A DNA stretch of 36,806 nucleotides, taken from contig SYDY01000058.1 in the NCBI GenBank assembly GCA_005801425.1, positions 1-36,806 of the forward strand, given 5' to 3'. This DNA comes from Bdellovibrionales bacterium. Its GTDB lineage: Bacteria; Myxococcota; XYA12-FULL-58-9; SYDY01. Under the pieces are notes generated by a model that saw only the letters and a program-made list of their open reading frames with translations, ran no database searches and had not been told where the DNA came from. Shown here in pieces: positions 26,109 to 35,121 of the stretch. The translations under genes and the position numbers were made by a program. The number at the start of each line of letters is the position of its first letter. The stretch's first letter is position 1.

Positions 26109-26841
26109 GCGTCATTTGTTGAGCGGTACAACCAAATCGGCGTTTTCGGCCAATATAAACACCTACGGCGTCATCAATATCGCTCGCTGTCATATCTGGC
26201 CACCAACGATCGATAAAAAGTAATTCCGAATAGGAAAGTTGCCAGAGTAAAAAATTGCTAAGACGTTGCTCACCCGATGTTCGCAACAACAAATCTGGAT
26301 CGGGCATGCCAGCCGTACTCAAAAATGACCCAAACAACGCTTCATCAATATCTTGGATTTCAAGCTGGCCTTCTTTAACACGCGAAGCCACGGCACGTAC
26401 GGCACGCAGGATATCATCGCGTCCACCATAATCGAGTGCGAGATTAAGTGTCATACCAGCACAATGCGCGGTTGCTTTGATGGCCCGCTCCACAGCGGCT
26501 GCTGTGCTTTGCGGAAACCGACGCAAGCCACCAATCACATTTAAACGGATCCCCTGTTCAAGCAATGTTGGCGTTTCTTCATCACAATAGGTGCAAAGAA
26601 GATCCATGAGACCGGCCACTTCGCCGTCTGGTCTGCGCCAATTTTCGGTCGAAAATGAAAACAACGTGAGATACGGAATGCCCAATTCACGCACTCTGGT
26701 TGTGATCAGACGAACCGCAACTGCACCACGACGATGTCCGTCTATGCGCGAAAAACCTTGTTCTTCAGCCCACCGCCCGTTTCCGTCCATGATGATGGCG
26801 AGGTGCTGCATCGGTGCGGGTCCGATCGTTCGGTTGCTCAT
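26098..26841 (-). CDS. uppS: Undecaprenyl diphosphate synthase (cis-prenyltransferase)
   Basis: A 247-residue enzyme that builds undecaprenyl diphosphate from isopentenyl and farnesyl diphosphate, the lipid carrier for wall synthesis. Conserved: HLAIIMDGNGRWA with catalytic Asp19, DGHRRGA, LTLFSFSTENW, LDYGGRDDI and, near the C-terminus, PDLLLRTSGEQRLSNFLLWQ and SELLFID. The start is ATG 26841, behind a weak GGGA. The first 77 bases overlap the preceding membrane-protein gene in another frame. The last four residues and the stop come from a palindromic repeat. Confidence 0.97.
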   Translation of the reverse strand: MSNRTIGPAPMQHLAIIMDGNGRWAEEQGFSRIDGHRRGAVAVRLITTRVRELGIPYLTLFSFSTENWRRPDGEVAGLMDLLCTYCDEETPTLLEQGIRLNVIGGLRRFPQSTAAAVERAIKATAHCAGMTLNLALDYGGRDDILRAVRAVASRVKEGQLEIQDIDEALFGSFLSTAGMPDPDLLLRTSGEQRLSNFLLWQLSYSELLFIDRWWPDMTASDIDDAVGVYIGRKRRFGCTAQQMTPNP

Positions 26842-27472
26842 GATTTTCCCGGTCCCCCAAAAGCATATTCCGTATTTGAAACCAAATACCGGTCACCACC
26901 CATACGGTGGCCAAACAGACGTAAAAGCCTGAACAAAGTACATAGGCACCAGGCGCAAAACACGAACCTTCTTCAGCTCGTAACACTGCCCCCAGCGTCG
27001 AAACGATCCCCACGGTGGAAATCAAGGCATAGAACAGCACGCCAGCAAGCTGCAAGCCCCGATACACCCCAACAGCCGCCAACAACGCCCCCGATGTGCC
27101 CAAAAGTAAGGCCTGATAGGCAAATGGAAGAAAATATTTTGCAACCACCATCGTGATCAATGACGCACTCACGACCGTTAAAAAACCAAGAAGAACATCA
27201 AGCAACGGCCAGAGTAAAAATGGAATCATGGCGGCGACAAGGGCTGCACTCGGCACACTAGGCAAAAACATCAGACGGGCCAAAACAAGCCCGCCCCACC
27301 ATCCGAGGGCCCCCAAGGCCACGCCAAGAAAAACACGCGGATATTTCCCGCCAAGCACAAGCGATACCGATGCGTAAATAAAAACAAGAAAAGCAACATA
27401 GCGAGGCGCAGAGGCAAGCGTTGCCATCATCGAGGCAGGAATTGCACTCAAATACTCTACCAATGCGTTCAA
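26765..27472 (-). CDS. Polytopic membrane protein between frr and uppS
   Basis: A 235-residue protein with about five or six hydrophobic segments (for example AFLVFIYASVSLVLGG, MIPFLLWPLLDVLLG, SASLITMVVAKYFL, GTSGALLAAVGVYR and AYVLCSGFYVCLATVWVV). It resembles no family I can name. The start is TTG 27472, overlapping the frr TGA by four bases (TTGA), which suggests coupled translation. The C-terminus (about 26 residues, His/Arg-rich, QPNDRTRTDAAPRHHHGRKR) is read from the first 77 bases of uppS in another frame. The long overlap and late stop could reflect a frameshift near the end; the rest is clearly coding. Confidence 0.75.
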   Translation of the reverse strand: MNALVEYLSAIPASMMATLASAPRYVAFLVFIYASVSLVLGGKYPRVFLGVALGALGWWGGLVLARLMFLPSVPSAALVAAMIPFLLWPLLDVLLGFLTVVSASLITMVVAKYFLPFAYQALLLGTSGALLAAVGVYRGLQLAGVLFYALISTVGIVSTLGAVLRAEEGSCFAPGAYVLCSGFYVCLATVWVVTGIWFQIRNMLLGDRENHEQPNDRTRTDAAPRHHHGRKRAVG

Positions 27473-28026
27473 ATTTCTATGATCTCTCGTTCCTTTTGCC
27501 CGAGGATCCCCTCCACATCTGTGATCCCTTTGTCGATGATCTCTTGCACCTGTTCAAGGGCACGCTTCAGATCATCCTCGGAGATCTCTTTGTCTTTTTC
27601 GAGTTCCTTCAGCATTTCATTGGCATTGCGACGATGATTGCGAAGCGCGACTTTTGATTTTTCGCCTTCGGTTCGGGCCTGCTTCACCAATTCTTTGCGT
27701 CGCTCTTCGGTGAGTTGCGGGATGGGAAGCCGAATAATTTCACCATCACTTTGCGGATTAAGACCAAGTTTCGAGGCCATGATGGCGCGCTCGATATCGA
27801 TCGTGAGCTTCTTTTCCCACGGCTTGATGGTGATCATCCGCGGATCCGTAGCCGAGATCTGCGCCACTTGCGAAAGGGGGGTGGGAGTTCCGTAATAATC
27901 GATACGCACACCATCCAATACAGCAATATTTGCACGGCCCGTGCGCAACTTCGCAAGCTGCATTTTCAAGCCGTGATGGGTATCGCTGATTTCTTTGTCT
28001 AAATCTTTCACAATGTCGTTAATCAT
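27469..28026 (-). CDS. frr: Ribosome recycling factor
   Basis: A 185-residue RRF, which with EF-G splits post-termination ribosomes. It has the usual length. Typical blocks are [19 protein letters not shown]-like (here [20 protein letters not shown]), [49 protein letters not shown] and the C-terminal [23 protein letters not shown] 28026 overlaps the pyrH TGA by four bases (ATGA). Confidence 0.98.
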   Translation of the reverse strand: MINDIVKDLDKEISDTHHGLKMQLAKLRTGRANIAVLDGVRIDYYGTPTPLSQVAQISATDPRMITIKPWEKKLTIDIERAIMASKLGLNPQSDGEIIRLPIPQLTEERRKELVKQARTEGEKSKVALRNHRRNANEMLKELEKDKEISEDDLKRALEQVQEIIDKGITDVEGILGQKEREIIEI

Positions 28027-28787
28027 GTGACCTCGGTATAGCGAGCCTGAAAGGCTCGGATCTGCGCTTCGCTACCAATATACGTGCCAATTGGATCGCC
28101 AAGAGACGCTTTGCAAATATTGCCAGCCTTTCCCATGTCAAATACCATCAGCGGCATGCTGTTGTCTTTGCACAAAGAAATAGCGGCGGTGTCCATCACA
28201 CGCAAATCGCGCTGAAGTACATCCATATATGAAAGCGTCGTAAAACGGACTGCATTGGGGTGTGTTTTGGGATCGGCATCGTAAACACCATCCACATGTG
28301 TGGCTTTAAGCAAAACATCGGCGCCAATTTCCATGGCACGAAGGGCAGCCGCTGTATCGGTGGTAAAATAAGGGTTGCCTGTACCTGCTGCAAAAATGAC
28401 GACGCGGCCTTTTTCGAGGTGTCGCATGGCACGGCGTCGGATATAGGGCTCAGCGACAGAGCTCATGGCAATGGCCGTTTGTACCCGCGTACTCACGCCG
28501 ATTTTTTCAAGCCCATCTTGCAATGCCAAAGCGTTGATCACGGTCCCCAGCATCCCCATATAATCGGCATGGGCGCGATCCATCCCATGGGCACTGCCCG
28601 CAACGCCACGGAAAATATTACCGCCCCCAATGACAATCGCAACTTGGATCCCTTGGGAGGCGACTTGTCTGATCTCGTCACCGAGCGACAATAAGATCTG
28701 AGGACTTATTCCGTAACCCCGATCACCTTGGAGCGCTTCCCCTGAGATCTTGAGTAAAATACGTTTAAACGGCAGGCTTGTACTCAT
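28023..28787 (-). CDS. pyrH: UMP kinase
   Basis: A 254-residue amino-acid-kinase-fold enzyme that phosphorylates UMP to UDP. Seen: [60 protein letters not shown] and, at the end, [18 protein letters not shown] 28787 gives the normal N-terminus; ATG 28814 would add nine residues. The genes usually found before pyrH (rpsB and tsf) are absent; instead a divergent hydrolase gene starts 49 bases away. A TTGACA on the minus strand (28816-28821) lacks a good -10 partner. Confidence 0.97.
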   Translation of the reverse strand: MSTSLPFKRILLKISGEALQGDRGYGISPQILLSLGDEIRQVASQGIQVAIVIGGGNIFRGVAGSAHGMDRAHADYMGMLGTVINALALQDGLEKIGVSTRVQTAIAMSSVAEPYIRRRAMRHLEKGRVVIFAAGTGNPYFTTDTAAALRAMEIGADVLLKATHVDGVYDADPKTHPNAVRFTTLSYMDVLQRDLRVMDTAAISLCKDNSMPLMVFDMGKAGNICKASLGDPIGTYIGSEAQIRAFQARYTEVT

Positions 28788-28836
28788 TACGCATCGCTTC
28801 GTAACAAATGCCATATGTCAACGCAAGGAGATCCCC

Positions 28837-29532
28837 ATGAACAGAAAACCGCGCATCGGAATTACCTGCGACACCACGCAAACGGCAAAAGGTTTTCCAG
28901 CGCTTCTTCTTGAAAATAGCTATGTTGACGCTGTCAAAATGGCCGGTGGTCTCCCGTTTTTACTTGCGCCCGAAATTGATCCAGAACTCTATCTGCCTCA
29001 TCTCGATGGCCTTGTGATCACAGGTGGGGCTTTTGACATCGATCCTGCACATTATGGCCAATCTCCAAGCCCCAATCTAGGAGCCATCAAACACACACGC
29101 ACCGATTTTGAAACGGCGTTGATCAAAGCCGCACTGCATCGCGATATGCCGATGCTTGGGATCTGCGGCGGTATGCAACTTTTGGGGGTTCTCGCCAGAT
29201 GTACGATGATCCAGCATCTTCCCGATCATGGATCCCATGGCCATGAGCAAACAATAAGCAAAACATTGCCTACACATCAGGTGAAGCTTAGCCCAGGATC
29301 GCATCTGCAACGTGCCTATGGACTTGAAAAAATCATGGTCAATAGCACCCACCATCAAGCCCTGGATCAGATCTCCGCACAGGTTCTGGTGTCAGGTGTT
29401 AGCGACGATGGGATCATCGAGGCCATTGAGTTACCAGCCTATCGTTTTGTGGTTGGGGTTCAATGGCATCCGGAAGCTTTGGGAGCTATCGCGCCTTATG
29501 AGGCACTAATACGAAATGCAGGAAGAGTTTAG
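28837..29532 (+). CDS. Class I glutamine amidotransferase-like hydrolase (PuuD-type, peptidase C26)
   Basis: A 231-residue member of the gamma-glutamyl hydrolase/PuuD group; E. coli PuuD frees GABA from gamma-glutamyl-GABA. Residues 60-72 (VITGGAFDIDPAH), nucleophile Cys110 in LGICGGMQLL, and the His211/Glu213 pair in VQWHPEAL are the triad landmarks. ATG 28837 has AAGGAG (28825-28830) at good distance; the frame is open upstream into pyrH's promoter region, which is not used. The real substrate is not fixed by sequence. It ends 3 bases before the convergent dnaB end. Confidence 0.93.
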   Translation: MNRKPRIGITCDTTQTAKGFPALLLENSYVDAVKMAGGLPFLLAPEIDPELYLPHLDGLVITGGAFDIDPAHYGQSPSPNLGAIKHTRTDFETALIKAALHRDMPMLGICGGMQLLGVLARCTMIQHLPDHGSHGHEQTISKTLPTHQVKLSPGSHLQRAYGLEKIMVNSTHHQALDQISAQVLVSGVSDDGIIEAIELPAYRFVVGVQWHPEALGAIAPYEALIRNAGRV

Positions 29533-29535
29533 GCT

Positions 29536-30921
29536 TTACGCCGCAAAACCTGCTGGTGGACCACCGTACGCTTCCTGCTTGGCAAGGGACTCAAAACGAA
29601 CGTGCTTGTTGAAAAATCGCAATTTGACGGTGCCTGTAGGGCCATTGCGTTGTTTGCCAATGATGATTTCAGCAATACCTTGTTCGTTGGTATCGGGATT
29701 GTAATATTCATCGCGATAAACAAAGCATATAACATCTGCATCCTGTTCGATCGCGCCCGATTCTCTCAAATCACTCAACATAGGGCGCTTGTCTTGACGC
29801 TGCTCCAACGAGCGATTGAGCTGACTAAGCGCGACAACAGGAACTTCCAGCTCCTTGGCAAGTGCCTTTAAGCCACGAGAAATTTCTGAGATTTCTTTTT
29901 CGCGACCTTCGGAGCCAGAACGTCCACGCATCAACTGCAAATAGTCGACAATGATCAGGCCAAGACCTTTTTCGGCCTGCAAACGTCGGCACTTGGCACG
30001 CATTTCCATCACATTAAGCGCTGCCGAATCGTCGATATACAGTGGCGTCGCCGAAAGCTCACCTGCCGCCCGTGCGATATGGGGCCATGCCTCTGGCGGA
30101 AATGTTCCCGTTCGCATGGCGCTGCCGTCAATACGGGCCTCGGAGGCCAGCATACGCATCACCAATTGCTCACGTGACATTTCAAGAGAAAAAACCGCCG
30201 TCGGCACTTTGGATAAATGCGCCGCATTGTATCCAAGACCAAGTGCGAATGCCGTTTTTCCCATGGAGGGTCGTCCGGCAATGATGATCAAATCGGAGGA
30301 TTGAAGTCCTGCGGTCTTATCATCAAAATCAGGAAAACCTGACGGCACACCCGTGATCCGTTCCTTGCGCTCGTAGCGCTCTTCCAAACGTCGAAATGCA
30401 TGCTTCACCGCCTCTGACAGGGGCGAGAATGCTTTGTGTTCCCGTGAATTGGTGATTTCAAAAATTTTGGCTTCGGCATCATCAAGCATCGCCGCCACAT
30501 CGGTGGTGCCTTGATAGCCCACGCCCGCAATGGCTGTGGCCGTACTTATTAAACGGCGTGCCAACGCACGATCTTTCACGATACGCGCGTAATGCGACAA
30601 GTTCGCGGCCGTAGGCACATGTTCGGTGAGCGAGGCTAAAAATGCCGATCCACCCACGTTTTCAATCTCACGCATGGTCCGCAATTGCGCGGCAACCGTG
30701 ATCTCATCGATGGGCTCATTGCGTTCGTACAAAGCAGACATTGCAGCAAAAATACTGGCATGCGCTGAACGATAAAAATCGCGATCGGATAAAATACTGA
30801 AGGCTTGGATAGATGCTTCCTCGTCAAGCATCATGGCGCCGAGCACAGAGCGCTCGGCATCCATGTCTTGCGGAGGAACACGGTTTGGACGATCCTGAGC
30901 GACTGTCAACGCCGTTTCCAT
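29536..30921 (-). CDS. dnaB: Replicative DNA helicase DnaB
   Basis: A 461-residue hexameric helicase of the replication fork. The N-terminal domain starts with RVPPQDMDAERSVLGAMMLD; the RecA-like C-terminal domain has Walker A GRPSMGKT at 216-223, AVFSLEMSREQLVMRML, and Walker B LIIVDYLQLM, followed by SQLNRSLEQR and the C-terminal HVRFESL. No intein or insertion is seen. ATG 30921 is used. It lies 105 bases after rplI, with two hairpins between. Confidence 0.98.
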   Translation of the reverse strand: METALTVAQDRPNRVPPQDMDAERSVLGAMMLDEEASIQAFSILSDRDFYRSAHASIFAAMSALYERNEPIDEITVAAQLRTMREIENVGGSAFLASLTEHVPTAANLSHYARIVKDRALARRLISTATAIAGVGYQGTTDVAAMLDDAEAKIFEITNSREHKAFSPLSEAVKHAFRRLEERYERKERITGVPSGFPDFDDKTAGLQSSDLIIIAGRPSMGKTAFALGLGYNAAHLSKVPTAVFSLEMSREQLVMRMLASEARIDGSAMRTGTFPPEAWPHIARAAGELSATPLYIDDSAALNVMEMRAKCRRLQAEKGLGLIIVDYLQLMRGRSGSEGREKEISEISRGLKALAKELEVPVVALSQLNRSLEQRQDKRPMLSDLRESGAIEQDADVICFVYRDEYYNPDTNEQGIAEIIIGKQRNGPTGTVKLRFFNKHVRFESLAKQEAYGGPPAGFAA

Positions 30922-30957
30922 CTTACGAACACCCCACCCAACCGTCGTGAAGCACAG

Positions 30958-31008
30958 ACCTCCCCCGCAAGCAAGGGAGGTTTAAACAGGGCAACCGATT
31001 GGTTGCCC
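30958..31008. repeat. Two hairpins between rplI and dnaB
   Basis: ACCTCCC (30958-30964) and GGGAGGT (30975-30981) bracket a 10-base loop; GGGCAACC (30989-30996), GATT and GGTTGCCC (31001-31008) form a perfect 8-bp stem. On the minus strand the second hairpin follows rplI but has only a weak T tail (TGTTTAAA), so it may attenuate rather than stop transcription. The second stem resembles the GGGCGGTT palindrome family but lacks the GTAG border. Confidence 0.65.
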
Positions 31009-31026
31009 CCCAACGGATCAGGTATC

Positions 31027-31476
31027 TTACGCTTTGGCTTCAACAGCAACTTTAATTTTGGCTTTCACATCACCGCGCAAACGCACCATGATATCGTACT
31101 CGCCCATGGCCTTGATAGGATCGGACAACGAAATATCGCGACGATCCACAACCACACCATGCGCAACCAAAGCCTCTTGCAAATCGCGGTTGGTCACGGA
31201 ACCATAAAGTTTGCCATTCACGCCAACCTTTACAGCCAGACGCACCACGATATTGGCCAATCGCTCAGCCACAGCTTCGGATTCCGCACGCGCAAGCTCA
31301 AGGCGCTTCACCAACAAACGTCGCTCGTGCTCAAGACGACTCTTGTTTTTGGCGGACGCTGTTGCAGCCAAACCACGCGGCGACAAATAATTGCGCCAGT
31401 AACCTGGCTTAACGGTGACCAAATCGCCCATGCGGCCGAGGTTCGTTACATCTTCAATCAAAAGTACTTCTAACAT
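31027..31476 (-). CDS. rplI: Ribosomal protein bL9
   Basis: A 149-residue large-subunit protein. The N-terminal domain reads MLEVLLIEDVTNLGRMGDLVTVKPGYWRNYL-like family sequence (NLGRMGDLVTVKPGYWRN), then a long helix (LEHERRLLVKRLELARAE) and a C-terminal domain with GKLYGSVTNRDLQEAL. AAGGAGG precedes ATG 31476. It lies 13 bases after rpsR in the usual rpsF-rpsR-rplI order. Confidence 0.98.
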   Translation of the reverse strand: MLEVLLIEDVTNLGRMGDLVTVKPGYWRNYLSPRGLAATASAKNKSRLEHERRLLVKRLELARAESEAVAERLANIVVRLAVKVGVNGKLYGSVTNRDLQEALVAHGVVVDRRDISLSDPIKAMGEYDIMVRLRGDVKAKIKVAVEAKA

Positions 31477-31489
31477 GACTCGAACCTCC

Positions 31490-31816
31490 TTATGCGCCCG
31501 TTATCACGTAGGGCAAAAGCGCCAACGAACGCGCACGCTTAATCGCTGTGGTCGTGTCACGCTGATGTTTGGCACAATTGCCAGAAATACGGCGAGGAAC
31601 AATTTTACCACGCTCGCTGGTGTACAGCTTAAGGCCCGTTGCATCGCGATAATCGATAACCGCTTCTTTTTCTGTACAAAAGCGGCACACACGACGGCGA
31701 CGAAATGCATTCTTGCCTTTACGGTCATCGCCTTCACCACGATCGCCGCGGTCGCCACGATCGTTATCACGACCGAACATATCACCATGGTCTCTTGAAT
31801 CTCTTGACTCTCTCAT
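31490..31816 (-). CDS. rpsR: Ribosomal protein bS18 with N-terminal extension
   Basis: A 108-residue small-subunit protein. The conserved core starts near residue 36 with [21 protein letters not shown] and ends [12 protein letters not shown]. The N-terminus adds about 35 residues rich in Arg, Asp and Gly ([16 protein letters not shown]), longer than in E. coli bS18 (75 residues). The Cys pair in CRFC recalls zinc-binding forms, though the other ligands (a later Cys in GNCAKHQ) would be needed. GGAG precedes ATG 31816 at about nine bases. It starts 3 bases after rpsF. Confidence 0.97.
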   Translation of the reverse strand: MRESRDSRDHGDMFGRDNDRGDRGDRGEGDDRKGKNAFRRRRVCRFCTEKEAVIDYRDATGLKLYTSERGKIVPRRISGNCAKHQRDTTTAIKRARSLALLPYVITGA

Positions 31817-31819
31817 GAC

Positions 31820-32296
31820 TTACTCCGCCGCTCCGTCGATGCCACGCACCGGATCTGCATCACCAAAATCATCCTCTGGGATCATGTCTGCGGACATTTC
31901 TGGTGCCGCAAAGATGTCCACTTCTGTGCTCTCTGAATCGTCTTCTGCAAGATCATATTCAGGACGTTGATATTCCGCTTCGGTACGATCTTCAGCACGC
32001 AATTTTTCTGCCAGTTGAACCGTCAAGAAACGAAGCACGGCATCTGAAATACGCAGATTTCGCTCGATTTCAAGAATCAACGAACGAGGTGCCAAGTAGT
32101 GAATATGCACATAGACACCGCGCGTATGTTTTTTAATTTCATAGGCAAGCTTCTTACGACCCCAGTGGGTAATCGCAATCAATTTACCTTCGCCCACGCG
32201 CACGACATCACGAAGTTTGTCGAGCAACGCTTCAATGGCATCACCGCCGATATCCGGCCGGATCACAACAATAGTTTCGTACTCAGTAAGGAACAT
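31820..32296 (-). CDS. rpsF: Ribosomal protein bS6 with acidic C-terminal tail
   Basis: A 158-residue small-subunit protein that binds bS18. The core starts MFLTEYETIVVIRPD and includes WGRKKLAYEIKKHTRGVYVHIHY and DAVLRFLTVQL. It is followed by a tail of about 55 residues rich in Asp/Glu (LAEDDSESTEVDIF, MIPEDDFGDADP). I choose ATG 32296 because GGAG lies six bases upstream; ATG 32302 is right after that GGAG and less likely. The hppA gene and element R5 lie upstream. Confidence 0.97.
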   Translation of the reverse strand: MFLTEYETIVVIRPDIGGDAIEALLDKLRDVVRVGEGKLIAITHWGRKKLAYEIKKHTRGVYVHIHYLAPRSLILEIERNLRISDAVLRFLTVQLAEKLRAEDRTEAEYQRPEYDLAEDDSESTEVDIFAAPEMSADMIPEDDFGDADPVRGIDGAAE

Positions 32297-32354
32297 TCTC
32301 ATCTCCAGTCATGGGTTTGGCCACACACCATGGGCATGTGACCGACTTATGCAA

Positions 32355-32407
32355 GGGCGGTTCACGAACCGCCCATACGCACATGGCGCAGCAAGCTGCG
32401 CCGCTAC
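32355..32407 (-). repeat. Two palindromes after hppA (element R5)
   Basis: GGGCGGTTCACGAACCGCCC (32355-32374) is followed by GGCGCAGC (32385-32392), AA and GCTGCGCC (32395-32402), a perfect 8-bp stem, then GCTAC. On the minus strand the unit begins GTAGCGGCGCAGCTTGCTGC, and its first G is the last base of the hppA stop TAG (32409-32407), giving TAGTAG. It fills the hppA-rpsF gap. Confidence 0.85.
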
Positions 32408-34458
32408 TATCCTAATAAAGGGGCGATCACCAGAGCAACGACGCTCATAAGCTTAATAAGAATGTTGAGGGCAGGGCCGGCTGTATCTTTAAACGGATCA
32501 CCGACGGTATCACCAACAACCGCAGCCTTGTGCGTGTCGGAGCCTTTCCCACCAAAGGCACCTGCTTCGATGTGCTTTTTGGCGTTGTCCCAAGCGCCAC
32601 CGGCATTGGCCATAAATATAGCAAGCAACACACCTGTAACGGTTACACCGACGAGCAGGCCAGCCAAGGCCTCTTTGTCATAGAAGCCCACCACAACAGG
32701 CACAACAACGGCCATAAGTCCTGGCACAACCATGCTCTTGATCGCTGCTGTGGTTGCAATATCCACACAACGTGCATGATCTGCAACGGCGGTGCCTTCC
32801 ATCAAGCCCTTGATTTCTCGGAACTGACGGCGAACTTCTTTGATCATATCAAAAGCAGCACGGCCTACAGCGGTCATGGCCATGGAGGAGAACAAGAACG
32901 GCAACATCCCCCCCAGCAACACACCCACCAATACGATGGGCTTGGATACGTCAATGGTATCAATATTCGCTGTGGAACGATATGCACTGAACAACGCAAG
33001 AGCGGTTAGCGCTGCTGAACCGATGGCAAAGCCTTTGCCAATCGCAGCTGTGGTGTTGCCAACGGCATCCAATTTGTCGGTTCGGGCACGCACCGAAGAG
33101 TCCATATGACTCATCTCTGCAATACCACCGGCATTGTCAGAGATAGGTCCGTAGGCATCAACAGCAAGCTGAATGCCCGTGGTGGACAACATACCAAGGG
33201 CTGCAAGTGCGATGCCGTAAAGCCCCGCCAACTCGTACGAAACCATAATGGCAATGCCAATCAGGATTGTAGGAACTGCCGTGGAACGCATCCCAAGCGC
33301 CAAGCCCGAGATAATACTGGTGGCTGCACCCGTTTGCGCATCTGATGCAAGTTGCCGCGTTGGTGCTTTTGACTCAGCGGTATAATATTCGGTCACCATG
33401 CCGATTGCAGCGCCGGCAATCAAACCTGCAACGACGGCGATAAATGCACCCATGGCAGAATGCGTTTCGCCACCCAAGGTAATGCCTTCGGGAATAAGCC
33501 ACATAATGAGAAAATACGCAGCCGCAACCATCAAGACACCCGCAATGAAGGTACCTTGATTGAGTGCTTTTTGTGGATCACCATTTTCGCTGGTGCGTAC
33601 AAAAAATGTCCCAATGATCGAAACGATAATACCAACACCCGCAAGCACCATCGGCAAAAGAATACCACCGATTTGTCCACCTGCGGCAGCCAACACCATA
33701 GCGCCCAAAATAGCGCCAACATAGGATTCAAAAAGATCGGCGCCCATGCCAGCCACGTCACCAACATTGTCGCCCACGTTGTCCGCAATCACGGCAGGGT
33801 TGCGTGGGTCATCTTCTGGAATGCCCGCTTCGACTTTACCGACAAGATCTGCACCGACGTCCGCTGCCTTCGTGTAAATGCCGCCGCCCACACGAGCAAA
33901 AAGCGCGATGGAAGATGCACCCAAGGAAAATCCGCTAAGCACAGCAAGCAGACGATTCCAGTCATCACCGAAAATGCCACTGTTGAAATAGATGGCCATC
34001 AACGAACCCATGCCGAGTACGCCAAGTCCAACCACGCTCATGCCCATCACCGTACCACCCGCAAAGGCGATATCGAGGGCAGGCACCAAGCCACGGCGTG
34101 CAGCATTGGCTGTACGCACATTGGCAAGCGTCGCCACATGCATACCAAAAAAGCCCGCGAGGGCCGAGCATGAGGAACCCACCAAAAATGAGACTGCAAC
34201 CAGCCAATGACTTGCAAGGCTGTCGTAGTTGGCGAAACCTAATATTGCGGCAACCACCACGGCAAACACCGCAAGAACGCGATACTCACGGGCAAGAAAC
34301 GCCATAGAGCCTTCGCGAATATAACCCGAGATTTCACGCATACGATCGGTTCCAGCCTCTTGCTTACCAACCCATCGGGCTTTGAAAAACGCAAAAACCA
34401 GCGCCAAGACGCCAGCCAGTGGAATGACACACAACATGTCTTGCAACGAAATCTGCAT
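32407..34458 (-). CDS. hppA: Membrane-bound ion-translocating pyrophosphatase
   Basis: A 683-residue, about 16-segment protein that couples pyrophosphate hydrolysis to H+ or Na+ export. Substrate motifs are present: [43 protein letters not shown] and, near the end, [14 protein letters not shown]. The sequence [14 protein letters not shown] has Ala where K+-independent enzymes carry Lys, which points to the K+-dependent class; whether it moves Na+ or H+ cannot be told here. Its ATG 34458 has CGGAG upstream. It lies between pth and rpsF, with palindromic elements on both sides, and is an unusual guest in a ribosomal-protein gene run. Confidence 0.97.
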   Translation of the reverse strand: MQISLQDMLCVIPLAGVLALVFAFFKARWVGKQEAGTDRMREISGYIREGSMAFLAREYRVLAVFAVVVAAILGFANYDSLASHWLVAVSFLVGSSCSALAGFFGMHVATLANVRTANAARRGLVPALDIAFAGGTVMGMSVVGLGVLGMGSLMAIYFNSGIFGDDWNRLLAVLSGFSLGASSIALFARVGGGIYTKAADVGADLVGKVEAGIPEDDPRNPAVIADNVGDNVGDVAGMGADLFESYVGAILGAMVLAAAGGQIGGILLPMVLAGVGIIVSIIGTFFVRTSENGDPQKALNQGTFIAGVLMVAAAYFLIMWLIPEGITLGGETHSAMGAFIAVVAGLIAGAAIGMVTEYYTAESKAPTRQLASDAQTGAATSIISGLALGMRSTAVPTILIGIAIMVSYELAGLYGIALAALGMLSTTGIQLAVDAYGPISDNAGGIAEMSHMDSSVRARTDKLDAVGNTTAAIGKGFAIGSAALTALALFSAYRSTANIDTIDVSKPIVLVGVLLGGMLPFLFSSMAMTAVGRAAFDMIKEVRRQFREIKGLMEGTAVADHARCVDIATTAAIKSMVVPGLMAVVVPVVVGFYDKEALAGLLVGVTVTGVLLAIFMANAGGAWDNAKKHIEAGAFGGKGSDTHKAAVVGDTVGDPFKDTAGPALNILIKLMSVVALVIAPLLG

Positions 34459-34485
34459 TGAAAGCTCCGTCTCCTTGGGATTTTA

Positions 34486-34546
34486 GGGCGATTAATGAAC
34501 CGCCCCTACAACATAGAACAAGGTCCGCAGCAAGCAGCGTCCCTAC
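34486..34546 (-). repeat. Two palindromes at the pth stop (element R6)
   Basis: Plus-strand 34486-34509 (GGGCG..., ending CGCCCCTAC) is a decayed GGGCGGTT-type palindrome; 34521-34546 ends GCGTCCCTAC and on the minus strand begins GTAGGGACGCTGCTTGCTGC, like the first half of R1 and R5. The TAG of pth (34545-34543) is the TAG of this border. The unit fills the gap between pth and hppA. Confidence 0.8.
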
Positions 34547-35109
34547 AGCACATCACGCACATTGTGATGACGCATTGCGGATGCAACACCGAGAGTCACA
34601 ATTTCGGTGACCGCATCTGCCGCCTCATCAAACGCCGACCGCATGAGCGGCTGACTTTTAGCATCTATTCTGGATAACACAAACCCTGCGGCATCTTCAT
34701 TACCCAAAGGTTTGCCGATCCCGATACGAACACGCACAAATTCTGCACCCACATGTTGTATCAACGACCGAAGGCCATTGTGTCCGCCATGTCCACCCGA
34801 TTGTTTGACACGAACGATGCCGGGTTCAAAATCCAGTTCGTCATGCACCACGACGATTTGGGTCACATCATCGTAGTAACGGCTGATAGGTCCAACCGCA
34901 TCACCACTCAAGTTCATGAATGTTTTGGGCTTGCAGAGCATCACATCAACGCCTGCGATTTTACCGCGTGCAACATCTGCTTTGAGAAAGGATTTCCATG
35001 GTGGAAAAGAGTAACGTTGGCTTAGGAGATCAAGCACGTCGAACCCAACGTTGTGCCTGGTTCCAGCATAATTGCTGCCGGGATTGCCTAAACCAACAAT
35101 CAGCCACAT
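34543..35109 (-). CDS. pth: Peptidyl-tRNA hydrolase
   Basis: A 188-residue enzyme that releases peptides from drop-off peptidyl-tRNA. Conserved: MWLIVGLGNPG, GTRHNVGFD with catalytic His19, KPKTFMNLSGDAV, VVHDELDFEPG, and GGHGGHNGLRSL. It starts at ATG 35109, 12 bases after rplY, the usual rplY-pth pairing. The stop TAG is part of element R6. Confidence 0.98.
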   Translation of the reverse strand: MWLIVGLGNPGSNYAGTRHNVGFDVLDLLSQRYSFPPWKSFLKADVARGKIAGVDVMLCKPKTFMNLSGDAVGPISRYYDDVTQIVVVHDELDFEPGIVRVKQSGGHGGHNGLRSLIQHVGAEFVRVRIGIGKPLGNEDAAGFVLSRIDAKSQPLMRSAFDEAADAVTEIVTLGVASAMRHHNVRDVL

Positions 35110-35121
35110 GGTGATTTTGTA

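Noticed and set aside
27470-27472. Frameshift joining frr and the membrane protein
   Set aside because: frr ends at its normal length and the TTGA overlap is a common coupled-start pattern.
28793-28821. Promoter for pyrH at TTGACA 28816-28821
   Set aside because: The -35 box is perfect but the base 17 further on (AGCGAT) is not a -10 box; unsupported alone.
33460-34173. 237-residue open frame on the plus strand opposite hppA
   Set aside because: His/Thr/Asn-rich with no family motif; it is a shadow of the membrane pyrophosphatase codons.
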